A stretch of DNA of 64,000 nt from Escarpia spicata (Eukaryota > Annelida > Polychaeta > Sabellida > Siboglinidae): assembly GCA_963995525.1 (NCBI GenBank), contig OZ023217.1, positions 19,436,770 to 19,500,769 on the forward strand. Direction: 5' to 3'. This document shows, one piece after another, positions 63,898-64,000 of the stretch. The position numbers and the translations under genes are program-made. How positions within the stretch are numbered: the stretch's first letter is position 1; every line of letters starts with the position of its first letter. Under the pieces are notes generated by a model. It worked only from the letters and a program-made list of their open reading frames with translations. It did not search any database and was not told the origin of the DNA.

Positions 63898-64000
63898 TAC
63901 AATTCAGCTGCGTGTCAATTTGTTCCTCTCCGACGCCTGAATCCACCAGCCCCTGAAGCAGTCATCCAGTCAGTCAAATGTGGATGTAAACGTGGGTGTA

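Larger units (their letters stand above)
60840..64000 (+). pseudogene. Repetitive metazoan gene with PIN/XPG-like acidic motifs, broken and cut by the window end
   Basis: After an acceptor (TTGTATTGCAG) the pieces run in order: REAYQRDVSMGTERGKHLYD (60840-61098); FFAHDHLNYTRLLHLYISTM (61215-61275); RRNFRGTKGIAGFSSITPDH and GIEQENRTLKVIGGI (61320-61580); KVTKDILCRDDIGQHMFEEF (61690-61855); FIIDGMALVNSVSK, YDEVRLVFDRYIN and HNHEEADAFLLL (61904-62578); IDSPDTCAFLLM, FHASTGSDMCGRFAGRT (62600-62890); NELRWFLYSNRAAEEESLPP (to 63462); then after a MITE, LNPPAPEAVI and CGCKRGC at the window end. The family recurs in corals, molluscs and others. The order D(GMA) - D(RY) - E(EAD) - SPDT - TGSD suggests a PIN/XPG nuclease fold (inference); one expected Asp is Cys in SPDTC. 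At least five stops or frameshifts. Confidence 0.7.

Overview
This window is animal genomic DNA and reads like a repeat-rich invertebrate, most likely marine. Genes are split by GT-AG introns, base composition is AT-rich, and there are CA and CGCA microsatellites. The mix of decayed CR1/Jockey-like LINEs, BEL/Pao and Ty3/Gypsy LTR elements, a THAP P-element and a hAT element is typical of molluscs, cephalochordates, cnidarians and similar animals. I cannot fix the phylum from the sequence alone. Apart from one host gene, nearly all coding signal belongs to mobile or mobile-like elements, most of them broken.

Layout. 1-2104 is a satellite with a ~148-bp monomer and a 742-bp five-monomer higher-order repeat. 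2.2-3.0 kb holds small duplicated exon-like pieces. 4.16-6.27 kb is a decayed SAP-SWIM-YqaJ nuclease gene. 7.2-9.8 kb holds LINE remnants. 10.0-12.5 kb is an unnamed, multiply broken coding region. 12.93-17.4 kb is a broken Ty3/Gypsy element with a candidate 5' LTR and primer site. It is followed by a foldback element (17.42-17.68 kb), a 1,201-bp hAT element with an 8-bp target duplication (17.87-19.07 kb), a THAP-type P-element transposase (19.1-20.36 kb) and a second Gypsy that cuts into it (20.36-22.4 kb).

23.4-26.65 kb contains a candidate minus-strand terminal exon and three LINE fragments. 26.8-30.0 kb (minus) and 31.2-34.6 kb (plus) are two head-to-head BEL/Pao copies. 36.16-41.66 kb is a young, almost intact Ty3/Gypsy element on the minus strand with two 211-bp LTRs that look identical. 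42.9-46.0 kb is a DDE-transposase-like gene flanked on both sides by a short repeated motif.

50.06-57.17 kb is the one convincing host gene: a six-exon C2H2 zinc-finger protein of about 658 residues. It has a probable GC-AG first intron, ambiguous acceptors at two introns, and a 2.4-kb 46-bp hairpin minisatellite in its last intron. 60.84 kb to the window end is a pseudogene-like copy of a repetitive metazoan family with a PIN/XPG-like acidic pattern. It carries a 7 x 53-bp expansion inside an exon and a 435-bp MITE inserted into coding sequence.

How it fits together: the region is a nested record of insertions (hAT beside P element, Gypsy into P element, LINE against BEL, MITE into gene). 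The zinc-finger gene has absorbed a SINE and a minisatellite in introns while its reading frame stayed open. Family names are from recognising motifs by eye; no search was run.
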